From JAYPWI01 sp038135065 (GTDB lineage: Bacteria; Actinomycetota; Acidimicrobiia; Acidimicrobiales; Poriferisodalaceae): DNA of 46,315 nt. Position numbers and translations under genes: made by a program. The number at the start of each line of letters is the position of its first letter. The stretch's first letter is position 1. Below, one piece after another: positions 7,935-15,890 of this stretch. Where the stretch lies: contig JAYPWI010000028.1 of assembly GCA_038135065.1 (NCBI GenBank), forward strand, positions 1-46,315. Reading direction: 5' to 3'. The notes under the pieces are model-generated. The model did not search any database and was not told where the DNA came from. It saw only the letters and a program-made list of their open reading frames with translations.

Positions 7935-8903
7935 TCAGCCGACCATGGCCAGTCCGCTGGCCATGCCCGCCAGGGTCCGCTCACCTCGTTGATTGGTGAC
8001 CTCGACCTCGACCACCACCCTGACCCGACCGGGGTCCCCCTCGAGGCCGGCGAAGCCCTGGATCACCCCGGTGGTGGTGAGCCTGTCGCCCTGGTGCACG
8101 GGCCGGAGGAAGCGGACATCCATTGATCCCCCAGCCACGAACCCCTCCCCCAACTCGCCGGTGAGGAGGGCCGACACATAGGCGGTGGACATCATCCCCT
8201 GGGCGATGGTGGTGGGGAAGCCCTTGGCGGTGGCCCACCCCTCGTCGGTGTGGATCGAACCTGGCCGCACCCCCGAATAGGCGTCGATCTGGCGCTGCCC
8301 GACCGTTCTGGTCGGCCCGATCAGGTGCTGGTCCGCAGCGAGGGTGCCCCGACGGCCCTGGGCAGTGGTGATCGAGGAATCCAACGTCGGAGGCTCGGGT
8401 TCGGGGGGTTGCCCGCTGCCCGGTGGGGGAGCGGTGGCATCCCGGAACAGCATCTGGACGAAGCGGCCGGTGGTGAGCACGGTCCCGGCGTCGTCGGCGG
8501 TGACGAACTCGGTCACCATGTACGGCTTGTCGCGGCGCAGGTAGCGGTCGACCACCCGGCCCGTGGTGCGGGCCCGGGTACCCATTCGGGCGGGCTGGTG
8601 GAACTCGAAGGTCATCCGGGCGTGGAGTCCGGCGGGGACGAAGAACCGGGTGTGGCGGAGGAACAGGGCCTGGTTGGCCAGGAGGGTCGGGTGGGCCACG
8701 GGTGGGCCGAACGGGCCTGGTTCGAAGAACAGATCGTCGTCGTCCTCGATCATGAAGGCATAGGCCTCGATGTCCTGCGGTCTGATGAGACGGTCATCGG
8801 ACCGGAACTCGGTGCCCACTTCGAGGTCATCGAAGGAGATGGTTGGAAAGCCCGCCGCGGCCATCACCTCGGGTCGAAAGCTGCGTGTTCCGCCATCGTC
8901 CAT
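7935..8903 (-). CDS. Double-hotdog MaoC-family acyl-CoA hydratase-like protein
   Basis: 322 residues from ATG 8903. Residues about 20-165 form an N-terminal FAS1/MaoC_N-like hotdog and residues about 195-320 a MaoC dehydratase domain with HTDEGWATAKGFPTTIAQGM, in which His and nearby Asp are in the usual place of the hydratase motif. Such proteins hydrate enoyl-CoA or dehydrate 3-hydroxyacyl-CoA. It is convergent with the intradiol dioxygenase and divergent from the QueF-like gene. There is no clear ribosome site; a degenerate -10 (CAGACT) lies six bases before the ATG. Confidence 0.75.
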   Translation of the reverse strand: MDDGGTRSFRPEVMAAAGFPTISFDDLEVGTEFRSDDRLIRPQDIEAYAFMIEDDDDLFFEPGPFGPPVAHPTLLANQALFLRHTRFFVPAGLHARMTFEFHQPARMGTRARTTGRVVDRYLRRDKPYMVTEFVTADDAGTVLTTGRFVQMLFRDATAPPPGSGQPPEPEPPTLDSSITTAQGRRGTLAADQHLIGPTRTVGQRQIDAYSGVRPGSIHTDEGWATAKGFPTTIAQGMMSTAYVSALLTGELGEGFVAGGSMDVRFLRPVHQGDRLTTTGVIQGFAGLEGDPGRVRVVVEVEVTNQRGERTLAGMASGLAMVG

Positions 8904-8975
8904 GACCGCAGTCTGACAGGACCGGAGGCTGCGATCTCGGTGATGGTGTCCAGCCGGATCCACGGCTTCGCTCGC

Positions 8976-8981
8976 TAGCCT
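8976..8981 (+). promoter_or_regulatory. -10 candidate upstream of the QueF-like gene
   Basis: TAGCCT lies 21 bases upstream of the ATG at 9002, with AGGAGGT in between. It fits the TAnnnT pattern seen before many first genes in this window. Confidence 0.35.
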
Positions 8982-9001
8982 GGCGGCGTTCAGGAGGTGC
9001 G

Positions 9002-9388
9002 ATGTCCGAGCCCATGTTGGGTCGCGATGTGCCGGTGTCGGAATACGGCACACTCGACTCGTTCCCCGTCGACCGCCCGGTGGATGTCCAGTTCGAGACC
9101 CGCGAGCTGCAGGCCCTCTGTCCTGCGGTGTCGGGCATCCAGCCCGACATCTACCGGTGCACCATCGCCTACCGGGCGGTCTCGGCTTCGATCGAATCGA
9201 AGTCGCTCAAGCTGTTCCTCGTCACCTTCCGGGATCGGCGCATCTTCGCCGAACATCTCGCAGCCGACATCGGGGCCGCAATCGACGCGGTGGACGGCGT
9301 CGCCCTCGACCGGGTGACCCTGGAGCAGAACGTCCGCGGCGGGCTCACCGAGACGGTCACCTACCGGGGGCCGGCCGCCACTGCGTGA
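9002..9388 (+). CDS. QueF-like T-fold protein (nitrile reductase family) with altered active site
   Basis: 128 residues matching short (B. subtilis-type) QueF, the NADPH-dependent enzyme that reduces the nitrile of 7-cyano-7-deazaguanine to an aminomethyl group in queuosine synthesis. Seen: LDSFP, the catalytic-Cys region LCPAVSGIQPD (Cys40, Asp49), the NADPH motif ESKSLKLF at 65-72 and VRGG at 112-114. Unlike canonical CPKTGQPD, the Cys-Asp loop is two residues longer, and the substrate-binding His-Glu pair (FHE) reads FAE (Glu84 kept, His lost, His85 adjacent). The family's N-terminus is shortened. The ATG has a near-perfect AGGAGGT. It sits among aromatic-degradation genes, not queC/D/E. 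A function other than preQ0 reduction is possible but unproven. Confidence 0.75.
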   Translation: MSEPMLGRDVPVSEYGTLDSFPVDRPVDVQFETRELQALCPAVSGIQPDIYRCTIAYRAVSASIESKSLKLFLVTFRDRRIFAEHLAADIGAAIDAVDGVALDRVTLEQNVRGGLTETVTYRGPAATA

Positions 9389-9468
9389 ATCGCCGTGAGG
9401 TGGCCACCGCACGCCTGAGGTTGGACAATGGGTGCACCACGCACCGAGATCTTCGAGTGAGGTAGAGC

Positions 9469-10929
9469 ATGTCAGCACGGACCGGTGAAGCCTTCCTGAA
9501 GGGGTTGGCGTCGCGCCCCCGCAACGTCTGGATCGATGGAGAACGGATCGGGGACGTCACCGAACACCCCCTCACCAAGGGCGCGGCAAGGTCCCTGGCC
9601 CGGGTGTTCGACCGTCAGCACGAGTTCCCCGACGATTGCCTGGCCCCCCACCCCGACTCCGGGGAGCCGATGAACATCAGTCACCTGATCCCCCAGTCCC
9701 ATGACGACGTGCGCCGCCGCCAGCGCGGCCTGACCCGCTTGTCCGAGGTGTCGGTGGGCATCATGGGGCGCACGCCCGACTACATGAACATGAAGTTCAG
9801 CGGGTTCGCCTCCGCCCCGTGGGTGTGGGCCGGCAAGGACGGCCGCCATCGGCACTACGCCGACAATCTCGTCGCCTACCAGCGTTATCTGGCCGCCCAG
9901 GACGTCTCGCTGACCCACACCATCATCCAGCCCACCAACGACAAGCGCACCGACGGGCAGATCGTGGGGAACGAGGTCACCATCCGCAAGGTGGCCGAGA
10001 CCGAGGAGGGGATGGTGGTCCGGGGCGCCCGCGTGTTGGCCACCCTTGCCCCGTTCGCCGACGAGACCGCCGTGTACCCGGCTCTGCCCCTGCCCGCCGG
10101 GGCCGAGGACTACGCCGTGTCGTTCGCCATCCCCCTCGACACCCCCGGGCTGACCTTCATGTGCCGAGATTCAATGTCGTCACAGGTGGATCCAGCCGAC
10201 CGACCCCTGTCGGCCCGCTTCGACGAGCAGGATGCCTTCTGCATCTTCGACGACGTCCTCGTCCCCTGGGACCGGGTGTTCATCAACGGCGACGTGGACG
10301 TCTACAACTCGATGCAGCAGACGGGTTACTTCGTCAACATGACGACCCAGTCCACCACCCGGGCCCTGACCAAGCTCGAGTTTGCCTACGGCCTGGCCAC
10401 CCGCATGGCCGAGATGATCGGCGATCACAGCCCGGCCACCCTGGACATGCTGGGTGAGCTGGCCTGCTACGTGCAGGTCACCCGCAGTGCGCTGGAGTTG
10501 TCGGTCGAACACGCTGCTCCCCGAGAGATCGACGGGGCCTGGTTCCCCGACCCCCTGCCCCTCGACCCGATGCGAGCCCTGCTTGCCACCTGGATGCCCC
10601 GAGTGGCTGAGATCATCACCATGATCGGTAGTCATCACCTGCTGACCACCCCGACGGCGGTCCAGTTCGACGACCCCGAGCTGGCCCCCCTCATCGACGA
10701 GACCCTGTACGGGGCCGACGGCACCACGGCCCGTGACCGATCTGATGTCTTCCGTCTGGCCTGGGACTTCGTCGGATCGGCCCTCGCTGGTCGGGGGTTC
10801 CTCTACGAGCGCTTCTATCTGACATCGGCGACCCGCAACCGTCAGATGCTCCACATGCGCCTCGCTGACCGGTCGCGACCCAACGCCCTGGTCGACGACA
10901 TGCTGGCCCTCGGACGCCAGCCGCTCTGA
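9469..10929 (+). CDS. 4-hydroxyphenylacetate 3-monooxygenase oxygenase component (HpaB family)
   Basis: 486 residues, the usual length of FADH2-dependent two-component aromatic hydroxylases. The N-terminal HpaB domain contains MGRTPDYMNMKF, SLTHTIIQPTNDK and ARVLATLAPF; the C-terminal acyl-CoA-dehydrogenase-like helical domain has VPWDRVF and ends after a flexible tail. It ortho-hydroxylates phenols using reduced flavin delivered by a reductase (HpaC), none of which is found in the window. Start ATG at 9469 follows GAGGTA. Neighbours (QueF-like, BVMO, hydratase) are on the same strand with gaps of about 60-80 bp. A diverged paralogue lies at 25865-27346. The substrate is unknown. Confidence 0.85.
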   Translation: MSARTGEAFLKGLASRPRNVWIDGERIGDVTEHPLTKGAARSLARVFDRQHEFPDDCLAPHPDSGEPMNISHLIPQSHDDVRRRQRGLTRLSEVSVGIMGRTPDYMNMKFSGFASAPWVWAGKDGRHRHYADNLVAYQRYLAAQDVSLTHTIIQPTNDKRTDGQIVGNEVTIRKVAETEEGMVVRGARVLATLAPFADETAVYPALPLPAGAEDYAVSFAIPLDTPGLTFMCRDSMSSQVDPADRPLSARFDEQDAFCIFDDVLVPWDRVFINGDVDVYNSMQQTGYFVNMTTQSTTRALTKLEFAYGLATRMAEMIGDHSPATLDMLGELACYVQVTRSALELSVEHAAPREIDGAWFPDPLPLDPMRALLATWMPRVAEIITMIGSHHLLTTPTAVQFDDPELAPLIDETLYGADGTTARDRSDVFRLAWDFVGSALAGRGFLYERFYLTSATRNRQMLHMRLADRSRPNALVDDMLALGRQPL

Positions 10930-10954
10930 CCCGACTCGTTCGGCGAGCGCCCAC

Positions 10955-10960
10955 TACCGT
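10955..10960 (+). promoter_or_regulatory. -10 candidate upstream of the BVMO gene
   Basis: TACCGT 41 bases before the ATG at 11001, leaving a leader of about 35 bases that includes a strong AGGAGG. Confidence 0.35.
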
Positions 10961-11000
10961 GGAGGAGCGTGTCCGGGGGTCCCGGCGAGGAGGATGAGCA

Positions 11001-12650
11001 ATGGTTGCCACGACGACCGATTCGACCGGCAGCGGAGCGGGCGCTCCCGACGTCGACCACGAGGTGGTGGTGATCGGCGCTGGGGTGGCCGGCCTCTACC
11101 AGATCAAGTTGCTGGCCGACATGGGCGTCGACGCCATCGTGCTCGAGGGCGACGAGGACCTCGGCGGCACCTGGTACCGCAATCGCTACCCGGGGGCCCG
11201 CTTCGACTCGGAGAGCTACACCTATGGCTATTCCTGGAGTGAGGAGCTGCTGGCCGAGTGGCACTGGACGGAGCGGTTCTCCCCTCAGCCCGAGACCCTC
11301 AAGTACCTGAACTACGTGGCGGACAAGTTCGACCTGCGGCCCCACATCCGGTTCGACAGCAAGGTCGAGTCGATGACCTACCACGAGGAGGGTCCGCACT
11401 GGGTGGTCCGCCTCACCGACGGCACCGAGATCAGCGCCCGCTTCGTGCTGACCGCCATCGGCGTGCTGTCCATCCCCACCTACCCGTCGATCGAGGGGCG
11501 GGACAGCTTCGAGGGCATGTCCTTCCACACCTTCGACTGGCCCAAGGAACCCCTCGACCTTGCCGGCAAGCGGGTCGCCGTGATCGGCACCGGAGCGACC
11601 GCCATCCAGTTGATCCCCGAGGTGGCCAAGGAAGCGGCCCACCTCACCGTGTTCCAGCGCCGGGCCAACTGGGCGGCTCCGTTGAACAACGGCCCGATCT
11701 CCGAGGAGGAGATGGCCGATATCCGCAGCCGCTACGACGAGATCTTCGCCCAGTGCGCACGCACCGCCTCGGGGTTCGAGCATGACGCCGACCGGCGTGG
11801 GTTCTTCAACGTGTCCCGGGAGGAGCGTCTCGAGCTGTGGGACCGCCTCTACGAGGGGTCGGGGTTCGGCATCTGGTTGCAGAACTTCGTGGAGATCTTC
11901 CTCGACGAGGCAGCCAACGCCGAGTTCTCCGACTACATCGCAGATCGCATCAGGGCCCGGGTCGACGATCCCGAGATCGCCGAGAAGTTGATCCCCAAGG
12001 ACCACGGCTTCGGTATCCAGCGGGTCCCCATGGAGACCAACTACTTCGAGACCTACAACCGGGACAACGTGACGCTGGTGGACGCCACGGCGACCCCCAT
12101 CGTCCGGATCACCCCAGCGGGAATCGAGACCACCGAGACGGAGCGCGAGTTCGACATCATCGTCTACGCGACCGGCTTCGATGCCTTCACCGGCGCCTTC
12201 GATCGGATCGACATCGCCGGGGTGGGTGGCCAGCGCCTGGCCGACAAGTGGGCGGAGGGCCCGCAGACCTACCTGGGGCTGCTGATCAACGGGTTCCCCA
12301 ACCTGATCATGCTGGCTGGACCACAGATCGCAGCGACCAACTTCCCCCGGGCCATCGAACCCGCCGTGGAATGGGCCACCGAACTCCTGCAGTTCGTGTG
12401 GGAGCAGGGTCACCAACGCCTGGAAGCCACCCGGGAGGCCGAGTTGGCCTGGATCGGGGAGGTGGCCAAGTTCTACGACGTGCTCCTCGCCGGCAAGGCC
12501 CAGAGCTGGATCACCGGCTACAACTCCAACCTCGACGGCCACGAGTACGGCAAGACCCGGTACAACATCTACCAGGGCGGGGCTCCTCGCTATAACACCA
12601 AGATCCGCGAGGTGGCCGACGCCGACTACGAGGGTGTCGACTTCGCCTGA
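11001..12650 (+). CDS. Baeyer-Villiger-type flavin monooxygenase
   Basis: 549 residues. The first Rossmann motif VIGAGVAG is at about 25-32, then GGTWYRNRYPGARFDSES, the BVMO fingerprint FEGMSFHTFDW (FxGxxxHTxxW), the NADPH Rossmann motif VIGTGATAIQ and the YATGFD linker motif. This set is that of cyclohexanone monooxygenase-like class B flavoproteins, which insert oxygen beside a ketone using FAD and NADPH. The start at 11001 has AGGAGG 8 bases upstream; ATG 10994 is in another frame. It is the first sign of alicyclic or side-chain ketone chemistry in the block and could act on ring-hydroxylated ketones or cyclic ketones. Confidence 0.9.
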   Translation: MVATTTDSTGSGAGAPDVDHEVVVIGAGVAGLYQIKLLADMGVDAIVLEGDEDLGGTWYRNRYPGARFDSESYTYGYSWSEELLAEWHWTERFSPQPETLKYLNYVADKFDLRPHIRFDSKVESMTYHEEGPHWVVRLTDGTEISARFVLTAIGVLSIPTYPSIEGRDSFEGMSFHTFDWPKEPLDLAGKRVAVIGTGATAIQLIPEVAKEAAHLTVFQRRANWAAPLNNGPISEEEMADIRSRYDEIFAQCARTASGFEHDADRRGFFNVSREERLELWDRLYEGSGFGIWLQNFVEIFLDEAANAEFSDYIADRIRARVDDPEIAEKLIPKDHGFGIQRVPMETNYFETYNRDNVTLVDATATPIVRITPAGIETTETEREFDIIVYATGFDAFTGAFDRIDIAGVGGQRLADKWAEGPQTYLGLLINGFPNLIMLAGPQIAATNFPRAIEPAVEWATELLQFVWEQGHQRLEATREAELAWIGEVAKFYDVLLAGKAQSWITGYNSNLDGHEYGKTRYNIYQGGAPRYNTKIREVADADYEGVDFA

Positions 12651-12669
12651 CGTCGCCCCCGGCGGCTCG

Positions 12670-12675
12670 TACCAT
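12670..12675 (+). promoter_or_regulatory. -10 candidate upstream of the hydratase gene
   Basis: TACCAT lies 36 bases upstream of the ATG at 12711, with a GGGGGT ribosome-site-like run between. The gene could also be read through from the BVMO gene, whose stop lies 61 bases before the ATG. Confidence 0.3.
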
Positions 12676-12710
12676 TGCGGCTTCGCCGAGTTGACGGGGG
12701 TTTGTTACCC

Positions 12711-13505
12711 ATGGCCCTGACCGATGAACAACGACGGGCCGCCGCGGCTGCCTTGGTCCACGCCGAGGCGACCAGGGAGTGGTGCGAGCCCCTGACCCTG
12801 GCCTATCCGGGGGCCGACATCGACGACGCCTATGCGGTCGGTCAGTACGTCACCGATGCCAAGGTGGCGGCCGGCCGGGTGATCAAGGGACACAAGGTCG
12901 GCCTGACGTCGAAGGCCATGCGGTCCACTACCGGGGCCACCGAGCCCGACTACGGGACCATCTTCGACAACTGGTTCCTCGACGAGGGCAGCCGGGTGTC
13001 GATGAGCACCATGAACCGCCCCATGGTCGAGGTGGAGATGGTGTTCGTGCTGAAGGAAGACCTCGGCGGCCCCTCCGTCAACGCGGTCGACGTCATCCGG
13101 GCCACCGACTTCGTGCTCCCGGCCATCGAGGTGGTGGATAGCCGGTACAGCCGCCGTGGTGAGGCCGGGGTCGTCGACTCGATCTCGGATGCCGCGTCGT
13201 GCGGGTTCATCATGGTGGGGGGCAACCCGACCCTGCTGACCGACATCGACATCCGGGCCGTTGGGGGAGCCCTCTACCTCAACGGTGAACTGGAGGAGTC
13301 GGGCACGGCGGCCGCCGTGATGGGTAATCCCGTCAACTCGGTCGCCTGGCTGGCCCGCAAGCTCGACGAGTTCGGTGTGACCATGCAGGCCGGACACACC
13401 GTGCTCTCCGGTTCGTTCATTCGGGCCCGCTCGATCGGGGTGGGGGACTCCGTGCTCGCCGATTTCGGACCCCTCGGCCAGATCAGTTTCGGAGTGGTCG
13501 ACTGA
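12711..13505 (+). CDS. 2-oxopent-4-enoate / 2-oxohept-4-ene-dioate hydratase family (MhpD/HpaH-like)
   Basis: 264 residues of the fumarylacetoacetate-hydrolase-like hydratase family. Seen: GHKVGLTSKAM, YGTIFDNWF, the metal region RPMVEVEMVFVL with clustered Glu residues, and the C-terminal GHTVLSGSF. These enzymes add water to 2-hydroxy-2,4-dienoates after meta-cleavage of catechols, just before the aldolase step. The start at ATG 12711 is preferred over a longer reading from 12675 because of the GGGGG run upstream and family alignment at LTDEQR. An extradiol enzyme (2909-3904 or the VOC protein at 29308) would have to supply its substrate. Confidence 0.85.
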   Translation: MALTDEQRRAAAAALVHAEATREWCEPLTLAYPGADIDDAYAVGQYVTDAKVAAGRVIKGHKVGLTSKAMRSTTGATEPDYGTIFDNWFLDEGSRVSMSTMNRPMVEVEMVFVLKEDLGGPSVNAVDVIRATDFVLPAIEVVDSRYSRRGEAGVVDSISDAASCGFIMVGGNPTLLTDIDIRAVGGALYLNGELEESGTAAAVMGNPVNSVAWLARKLDEFGVTMQAGHTVLSGSFIRARSIGVGDSVLADFGPLGQISFGVVD

Positions 13506-13521
13506 GCCAGAGGGGTCTGGC
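13506..13521. terminator. Hairpin between convergent genes
   Basis: gccaga-gggg-tctggc is a perfect 6-bp stem with a 4-base loop, starting the base after the hydratase stop and ending three bases before the convergent dioxygenase stop. It is positioned to act for both strands, but no T-tract follows. Confidence 0.45.
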
Positions 13522-13524
13522 CGG

Positions 13525-14574
13525 TCACGTCGTCTCGAACAGCGGGTGCGGGCTGGTGGTCGGATAGCCCCCACGGAGGCCCCCGGCTGACGTGTCAGCG
13601 AAGAACGAGGCGAAGCTGTCGGGCAGATGCCGGCTGTTGGGTGGACACACCCAGACCCGGAGCAGGTGCCGCTTGCGCTCCGGTTCGTCCCAATCCACGA
13701 ACCCGCTCCGGAGGTGCAGGGTGGTGTGGTTGTGAACCCACAGCATGGTCCCCGGCTCGAAGTGCCGCTCGACCCACATGTGCGGTTCTCCGGCCACCTC
13801 CACCACCTTGTGAACGGCCTCGATCTGGCGCTCGGTCAGCGCAGGCGCACCGGTGTTCTGGTGGGCCAACAGGATGTTGGTCCGGACGATGTTGCAGGAC
13901 ACCCCGGCGTCGCTGCGCCCGTAGACGGGGATGTCGTACCACCCCGGCTGCCCGGCGGGTTGGTTGGATTGCCAACTGCACGGCATGGGCCGGTAGAGCT
14001 CGGCCAGCAGGTCGGGAAACCTGGCCGCCATCTCGTCGTGCACGGTGACCGAACTGGCCAGCCGGGTGGTGCCGCCTTCCCGTGCAGCGCGGAGGAAGAA
14101 CAAGCCGCTCAGATCAGCCACGTCTGCGTGGAAGTTCAGCTCGGCGTTGGAGGTGTAACCCCGACCAGCCTTGCCCGTGATCCCGGTGCCGATGTCCCGC
14201 ACGTCGCCGATCACGTCGCCCCGATGACTCTGTGAGAGCGGCGTGCCGATGAGCACGGCCAGGCCCCACCACAGGGCCCGCAACTCGTCGGTCGAGTAGT
14301 CGGCGACGGGGAACCCTTCGTGGGCTACCACGCCCTGCCCCTCGACCAAGCGGGTTCGCAGATCCTCGACCAGGGGCTCCAGGTCGCCGACGGCGAGGGT
14401 GTCTGCGGTCACCTTGGCCAGGTCGAGATCGCGGGTCAGGGACCGGATGCGGCCCAGCATGGCGTCCAGCGCGTCGATCTCGCCGGGGGTGAACGGGCGG
14501 CACCAGGTCCGCTCGAGGGTGTCGGCTGTCCATGCTGCGGGGCCACCAGCCGGTGCGATGGGAGAAGCGGTCAC
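13525..14574 (-). CDS. TauD/TfdA-family Fe(II)/2-oxoglutarate dioxygenase
   Basis: 349 residues from GTG 14574, eleven bases after the DUF3500 stop. The facial triad is visible: His149 and Asp151 in NFHADVADL, and His287 in LHLRSGF; Arg306 is a likely 2-oxoglutarate anchor. VVAHEGFPV near residue 85 and the GYTSNAELNFH core match TauD/TfdA enzymes that hydroxylate small acids, ethers, sulfonates or amines. Two additional His (281, 283) lie close to the distal ligand. It forms a minus-strand set with a DUF3500 protein and a MetE-like enzyme, so its substrate may be tied to theirs. The longer upstream open frame is antisense of the His-rich tail and is not coding. Confidence 0.85.
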   Translation of the reverse strand: MTASPIAPAGGPAAWTADTLERTWCRPFTPGEIDALDAMLGRIRSLTRDLDLAKVTADTLAVGDLEPLVEDLRTRLVEGQGVVAHEGFPVADYSTDELRALWWGLAVLIGTPLSQSHRGDVIGDVRDIGTGITGKAGRGYTSNAELNFHADVADLSGLFFLRAAREGGTTRLASSVTVHDEMAARFPDLLAELYRPMPCSWQSNQPAGQPGWYDIPVYGRSDAGVSCNIVRTNILLAHQNTGAPALTERQIEAVHKVVEVAGEPHMWVERHFEPGTMLWVHNHTTLHLRSGFVDWDEPERKRHLLRVWVCPPNSRHLPDSFASFFADTSAGGLRGGYPTTSPHPLFETT

Positions 14575-14584
14575 GGGATGCCCT

Positions 14585-15853
14585 TCAGTGCTCGTGGTGG
14601 TGCTCGTGGTGGTGCTCGTGCTCGTGCCGGTGTCGGTGATCGCCATGGGTGTGGTCGTAGCGGTCGTGGTGGCGAGCCAACAGATCGGCCCCGTAATCCC
14701 CCCCGTTCGGGGTTCGCACCAGGGTGTGGACATGGTGGTGCGACGGGATGAGGTTGTCGAAGACCACCCCGGGGTGGTGGTCGAACTCGACCAGGATGAC
14801 CGGGCTGTGGACCCGGTAATAGAACGGGCCGCGATCCGCGGTCGACCCCATCCAGGAGAACCAGGTGTCGTCGAGGTGCCGTGCGACCTCGTCCATGCGG
14901 ACCTCGCTGTGTCCGTCCCGTCCCCACCCGACATAGGTCGAGACCAGGTGCAGCAGGAGGCGACGCTGGTCGTCGTCGAGATCGGTGGCGGCCAGCCCCT
15001 CGTAGGGCAGGGTGGCGTTGTCGTTGAACGCCCCTCCTTGCATCCGGCCGTCGAATGGGTGCCGGAGCTCTGCCGGCAGGTCGTCGGGGTGGAGGGAGGG
15101 CCGCAGAACGGCCTGTGCCTGCTGGGCCGAGGTGAGGGATCGCATCAGGTCCACGCCGGCTCGTTCCTCGGCCGCGAAGACCGTCGTGCCCGCAAAGGGG
15201 CCCGTGGGGATGTGGCAGGGCTCGGCCCCCATGAACGACGGGGTGAGGACCACCTGGTCACCGACGACCACACAGTTGACGACCAGGTGGTGTCCGTCGA
15301 GTTGCCAACCCCATGGCTCTCCGGATCCCGGCGTCCCGAAGACGGTGACGAAGTAGGGCCATTCGCCGTACTCGTCGGGGCTGGAGGTGAGCTGGGCCAG
15401 GAAGTCGTTGATCCGCATCACGTCCCGGGCCTGGGCATAGCCCCTGGCCGACAAGGTCTCGGCCAGCAATGCCAGGCCGAGCCGGCGGCCCGCCGGATCG
15501 AGCTCCTCCAGCATCACCCCGTGGCGGAAGAAGTTCATGTGGACGTTGATCCACCGGCGCCAGTCGTCGCTGTCGAGGGGTTGCAGGGCTCTGGATCGTT
15601 GCTCGGTGCTGAGGTGGGCCACGAAGGCCTGGGCGGCTGCTTCGAGGGGGGCGACGGACACCCCGGTGGCTCTCAGGTCGAACAGATCGGTGCGCAGTGT
15701 CCCATCGGTGGTCAGCCCGACGAGGGGCCGGTCCCCCAGGGCTGCCCGGGCGTCGACGAAGGGTCGCAAGCGGTCGGGAATGTCGACGACGCGGGAGCGG
15801 GCGCTCATGGGCTGCCCGTGCCGCAGTCCGAAGTGCTCCCAGCCCGTGGTCAT
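14585..15853 (-). CDS. DUF3500 protein with histidine-rich C-terminal tail
   Basis: 422 residues. DUF3500 hallmarks are WRRWINVHMNFFRHGV, EYGEWPYFVTVFGTP, EPWGWQLDGHHLVVN, the TPSFMGAEP segment and HHHVHTLVRTPNGGDYG near the end. The family's biochemical role is not established. The last 28 residues (about 395-422) contain 15 His in HEHEHHHEH-like repeats, encoded by near-repetitive gtgctcgtg DNA at about 14588-14670; family members normally end before this. The tail could bind Ni, Zn, Co or Fe. It sits between the MetE-like and TauD-like genes on one strand, gaps 37 and 10 bp. An ATG at 15808 is an alternative start. Confidence 0.8.
   Translation of the reverse strand: MTTGWEHFGLRHGQPMSARSRVVDIPDRLRPFVDARAALGDRPLVGLTTDGTLRTDLFDLRATGVSVAPLEAAAQAFVAHLSTEQRSRALQPLDSDDWRRWINVHMNFFRHGVMLEELDPAGRRLGLALLAETLSARGYAQARDVMRINDFLAQLTSSPDEYGEWPYFVTVFGTPGSGEPWGWQLDGHHLVVNCVVVGDQVVLTPSFMGAEPCHIPTGPFAGTTVFAAEERAGVDLMRSLTSAQQAQAVLRPSLHPDDLPAELRHPFDGRMQGGAFNDNATLPYEGLAATDLDDDQRRLLLHLVSTYVGWGRDGHSEVRMDEVARHLDDTWFSWMGSTADRGPFYYRVHSPVILVEFDHHPGVVFDNLIPSHHHVHTLVRTPNGGDYGADLLARHHDRYDHTHGDHRHRHEHEHHHEHHHEH
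14588..14670 (-). repeat. Low-complexity CAC/GAG repeat encoding a His-rich tail
   Basis: The plus strand reads as repeated gtgctcgtg and gtggtgctcgtg units. Read on the minus strand these are His-Glu-His repeats at the DUF3500 C-terminus. Such tracts can slip during replication or sequencing, so the tail length may vary. Confidence 0.75.
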
Positions 15854-15890
15854 CGGGGTGGCGGCTTCGTCGTCGCCAGCTCGGCTGCGT

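Noticed and set aside
9002..9388. Evidence for queuosine biosynthesis in this locus
   Set aside because: Only a QueF-like protein with an altered active site is present; no queC, queD, queE or tgt genes are in the window.
10842..12542. 566-codon minus-strand frame
   Set aside because: Antisense to the BVMO with clear FAD, NADPH and fingerprint motifs; this frame has low-complexity Gly/Val/His-rich sequence.
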